A program made the position numbers and the translations under genes. Under the pieces are notes generated by a model that had not been told where the DNA came from, made no database searches, and saw nothing but the letters and a program-made list of their open reading frames with translations. A stretch of DNA of 51,368 bases from Granulosicoccus sp. (GTDB lineage Bacteria; Pseudomonadota; Gammaproteobacteria; Granulosicoccales; Granulosicoccaceae): NCBI GenBank assembly GCA_020627685.1, contig JAHDGK010000015.1, forward strand, positions 34,004 through 85,371, written 5' to 3'. Position 1 is the first letter of the stretch. Every line of letters begins with the position of its first letter. Shown here one piece after another: positions 49,697 to 51,368 of the stretch.

Positions 49697-50344
49697 ATGG
49701 ACTTAAAGACAAGGGTCAGAGGACCCGGCCGAACGACCAAAGAAGATTGGATCAATATAGCGTTACATACCCTTATTACAGAAGGGGTAGAGCAAGTCAA
49801 GATACTCACCTTGGCCAATAAACTCAACTGCGCGCGTTCCAGCTTTTACTGGTACTTCAGAAACCGCTCAGACCTATTGCGCGCATTGCTTAAACACTGG
49901 GCAAATACCAACACGCAAATTCTCATTGAGGCGACTGAAAAGCCTGCAGACTCCATAACGCAAGCCTTAGCGCAGCTCTACGACGGCTGGCTGAGGGAGG
50001 GAAATTTCAACACAGCACTGGATTTTGCCATACGAGACTGGGCACGGCGTGACGAAAAAATCAAAAAAGACGTACAGAAAAACGACGATAGGCTTATTGA
50101 AGCCATAGCCCGTATGTTTCTAAATCATAGCTTCGCACCCGATGAGGCTGATGTACGCGCACGCATGGTGTACTACACACAAATTGGCTATGACACGTTA
50201 GATCACGGTGAAAGTTGGGAGACTCGCGCCTCTAGAGCCCGCCTTTACTTACATTGCATGACTGGCACTGAACCTAGCGACGATGAAGTTGATTACCTGG
50301 TATCTGTGCGAGATATTCCAACAGACGAATTGGAACCTGCCTAA
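49697..50344 (+). CDS. TetR family transcriptional regulator
   Basis: 215 residues from ATG 49697 (MDLKTRVRGPGRTTKEDW), with GAGGAGGG about a dozen bases upstream; the frame start at 49619 would add a hydrophobic Cys-containing stretch unlike the family. The N-terminal DNA-binding domain reads WINIALHTLITEGVEQVKILTLANKLNCARSSFYWYFRNRSDLLRALL, split over residues 18-65, with a clear helix-turn-helix. The rest is the helical ligand domain (LDFAIRDWARRDEKIKKDVQ). It diverges from rarD and precedes a secreted-protein gene; dyads on both sides share a motif. The effector is unknown. Confidence 0.9.
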   Translation: MDLKTRVRGPGRTTKEDWINIALHTLITEGVEQVKILTLANKLNCARSSFYWYFRNRSDLLRALLKHWANTNTQILIEATEKPADSITQALAQLYDGWLREGNFNTALDFAIRDWARRDEKIKKDVQKNDDRLIEAIARMFLNHSFAPDEADVRARMVYYTQIGYDTLDHGESWETRASRARLYLHCMTGTEPSDDEVDYLVSVRDIPTDELEPA

Positions 50345-50411
50345 CTGCAGAAGCCTTAGTTCCTCAAACGTTATCCAACTCTCACTCTGAAACAGTCTTG
50401 AGCCTAATTAT

Positions 50412-50434
50412 CGTACAACAGCGGTAATTGTACG
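50412..50434. promoter_or_regulatory. 23-bp dyad CGTACAA-9-TTGTACG after tetR, before the secreted-protein gene
   Basis: Perfect 7-bp arms with nine bases between, 83 bases before the start of the 50517 gene and 68 bases after the TetR gene ends. No T-run follows, so an operator is more likely than a terminator. Inside it GCGGTAATTGTAC repeats the motif found at 49576-49588. Confidence 0.55.
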
Positions 50435-50516
50435 TCGGATTCGTATCACGTTGTCTGTCAAACTTTGACCCGCAAACCAAATCCCTCCCTACGAATTTTG
50501 GTCCGGTCAAATCGAT

Positions 50517-51197
50517 ATGAAATTAATTCAGTCTCTCTTTCTATTTGCCACACTCGCTGCAATAAACACTAGCGCTGCAGCAGAACTCGTTTTAATTCCA
50601 GCGCCGACTGACAATCAACAAACCAATAACTATGATTTAGCCAACCCTAACGTGCAGCTTAAGCTTGCATTTGTTAATACGCTGTTACTGCATACGCGCG
50701 CTAACCACAGCCATCAATTAAACGGTGAGATAGGTAACCAATATTTTTTAAGAAAAGAAGACGGTGCTGAAGTCGTCTTTGACTCGCGCGGAGAAATAGT
50801 CACGAACTGCGCAAACCGAAGTTCTCCGAATCTGGCTAATCCGGCACTTCAACCGCTCGCACATTTTTCATTGGACGTGTGGCCATGGATACAACATGGA
50901 AACTGCAACAACAGTGCGACAACACAACGTCAACGGGTGGATGGATACCTTGCAGACCTACGCGATGCACTGATACTCATTGGATCCACCGGCACAGGCT
51001 TTTACATGCCCAAAAGTCCTAGCGTCACAGAAGATAAATTTTTAGCCTACTACCTTCTGGCTGTGCAAATTGAACGCGCCGGTGTCGATATCTACACGTT
51101 CATGCACTACGACTTCGTGGTCGATGTATACCGCGAAGCCTTTTTAGAAAAGCTTCGAAGTGTGTTTTTATCCGAACTCGCTAATCCGAGTTCGTAG
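50517..51197 (+). CDS. Secreted protein of unknown function
   Basis: 226 residues. A signal peptide (MKLIQSLFLFATLAAINTSAAA) is clear. The mature part begins ELVLIPAPTDN and contains two Cys (NCANRS and GNCNNS) that may form a disulfide, an Asn-rich early stretch, and a mainly helical second half (LADLRDALILIGSTGTGFYM, FLAYYLLAVQIERAGVDIYTFMHYDFVVDVYREAF). I recognise no family. The dyad and the TetR gene upstream suggest it belongs to the TetR regulon. It converges on the truncated gene at the right edge with a 13-base gap. Confidence 0.7.
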   Translation: MKLIQSLFLFATLAAINTSAAAELVLIPAPTDNQQTNNYDLANPNVQLKLAFVNTLLLHTRANHSHQLNGEIGNQYFLRKEDGAEVVFDSRGEIVTNCANRSSPNLANPALQPLAHFSLDVWPWIQHGNCNNSATTQRQRVDGYLADLRDALILIGSTGTGFYMPKSPSVTEDKFLAYYLLAVQIERAGVDIYTFMHYDFVVDVYREAFLEKLRSVFLSELANPSS

Positions 51198-51210
51198 AGC
51201 GGTAAATCTA

Positions 51211-51368
51211 TTAGCTGCGCATTCGTTCAGCAGCGGGATCAAACAGCGGTTCGATAGCAATCTGCGCCGGGTATCGCACACCCAGTATTTCAACTTCAAA
51301 CAACCCTGCTTCCGCTTTTTCCGACAACTCGACTGGCAAATAGGCCTGCGCCAGCGACTTTTCCACAA
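51211..51368 (-). CDS. GcvT-domain protein, C-terminal end (dimethylglycine dehydrogenase-like; truncated by window edge)
   Basis: The last 52 codons before TAA at 51211-51213 read VEKSLAQAYLPVELSEKAEA and, near the end, EILGVRYPAQIAIEPLFDP with a final AAERMRS. This is the C-terminal barrel of aminomethyltransferase-fold proteins, with K-S-L-A-x-A-Y/G and an L-G-x-x-x-x-A-x-x-x-x-P-x-x-D-P ending. The large flavoprotein at 4262-6679 ends in the same way (KSLAIGFI, YDPTGVSLRS), so this is probably another dimethylglycine/sarcosine dehydrogenase or a related GcvT-domain protein. The remainder lies outside the window. Confidence 0.75.
   Translation of the reverse strand, partial: VEKSLAQAYLPVELSEKAEAGLFEVEILGVRYPAQIAIEPLFDPAAERMRS

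Noticed and set aside
51168-51368. 66-residue minus-strand frame at the right edge
   Set aside because: It is rich in Arg and Cys without family features; another frame on the same strand matches the GcvT C-terminus.
1-51368. CRISPR arrays, tRNA, rRNA, insertion sequences, prophage or integrative elements
   Set aside because: No regular spacer repeats, cloverleaf sequences, transposase, integrase or att-like direct repeats were recognised when reading both strands; a tRNA or CRISPR program would be a better test than reading.

Overview
The window looks like chromosomal DNA of a free-living, probably marine, Gram-negative bacterium, most likely a gammaproteobacterium. The grounds are TRAP transport genes, a sulfatase with its maturase, lipoproteins with diheme c-type peroxidase domains, a sigma/DUF3619/DUF3106 cluster and tandem glycine riboswitch control of gcvTP. 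A Granulosicoccus-like organism is my guess only. I see no rRNA, tRNA, CRISPR array, insertion sequence or prophage. Base composition and coding style look even throughout.

Region 1 (1-13.0 kb) is mostly minus-strand catabolism: a class V aminotransferase, an MmgE/PrpD protein, a D-2-hydroxyacid dehydrogenase (plus strand), a dimethylglycine/sarcosine dehydrogenase-type flavoprotein, a histidinol-phosphate-type aminotransferase, HyuB, HyuA and a GH1 beta-glucosidase. HyuA, HyuB and the aminotransferase are chained by 4-base ATGA overlaps. Together they suggest opening of a hydantoin- or lactam-like ring and use of N-methylated glycine derivatives.

Region 2 (13.0-30.0 kb) is mixed: two LysE-type exporters, a diheme peroxidase-like lipoprotein with an acidic Ser/Thr linker, a CHASE-like GGDEF/EAL protein, a TSUP permease and an ADP-ribosylglycohydrolase. 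It also holds a secreted protein with four WPDDGWYQVQ repeats and an integrin-beta-like VWA domain, a ricin-B-like secreted protein, an Lrp regulator divergent from a VOC protein, a HAD dehalogenase, a DUF4442 protein, type II lumazine synthase, a degenerate histidine phosphatase, and the ECF sigma/DUF3619/small protein/DUF3106 operon.

Region 3 (30.2-43.4 kb) holds a second and a third diheme peroxidase-like gene around a probable organosulfur/amine island. That island comprises a DAO-type oxidoreductase, a sulfatase, its formylglycine-generating enzyme, a GntR/UTRA regulator, an SsuD-like flavin monooxygenase, a flavin reductase and a full TRAP transporter (small permease, large permease, binding protein) ending in a clear terminator. 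The third diheme gene diverges from a Sel1-repeat gene, and their candidate start codons meet in one ATGCAT.

Region 4 (43.4-51.4 kb) holds a membrane-anchored ClpP-like protein, gcvP and gcvT behind a tandem glycine riboswitch (no gcvH here), a RarD/EamA permease divergent from a TetR regulator, a secreted protein of unknown function, and the C-terminal end of a second GcvT-type (dimethylglycine dehydrogenase-like) gene at the right edge. Recurrent themes are glycine/N-methylglycine one-carbon metabolism at both ends, organosulfur/amine breakdown in the middle, and several clear dyad or direct-repeat operator candidates next to regulator genes.
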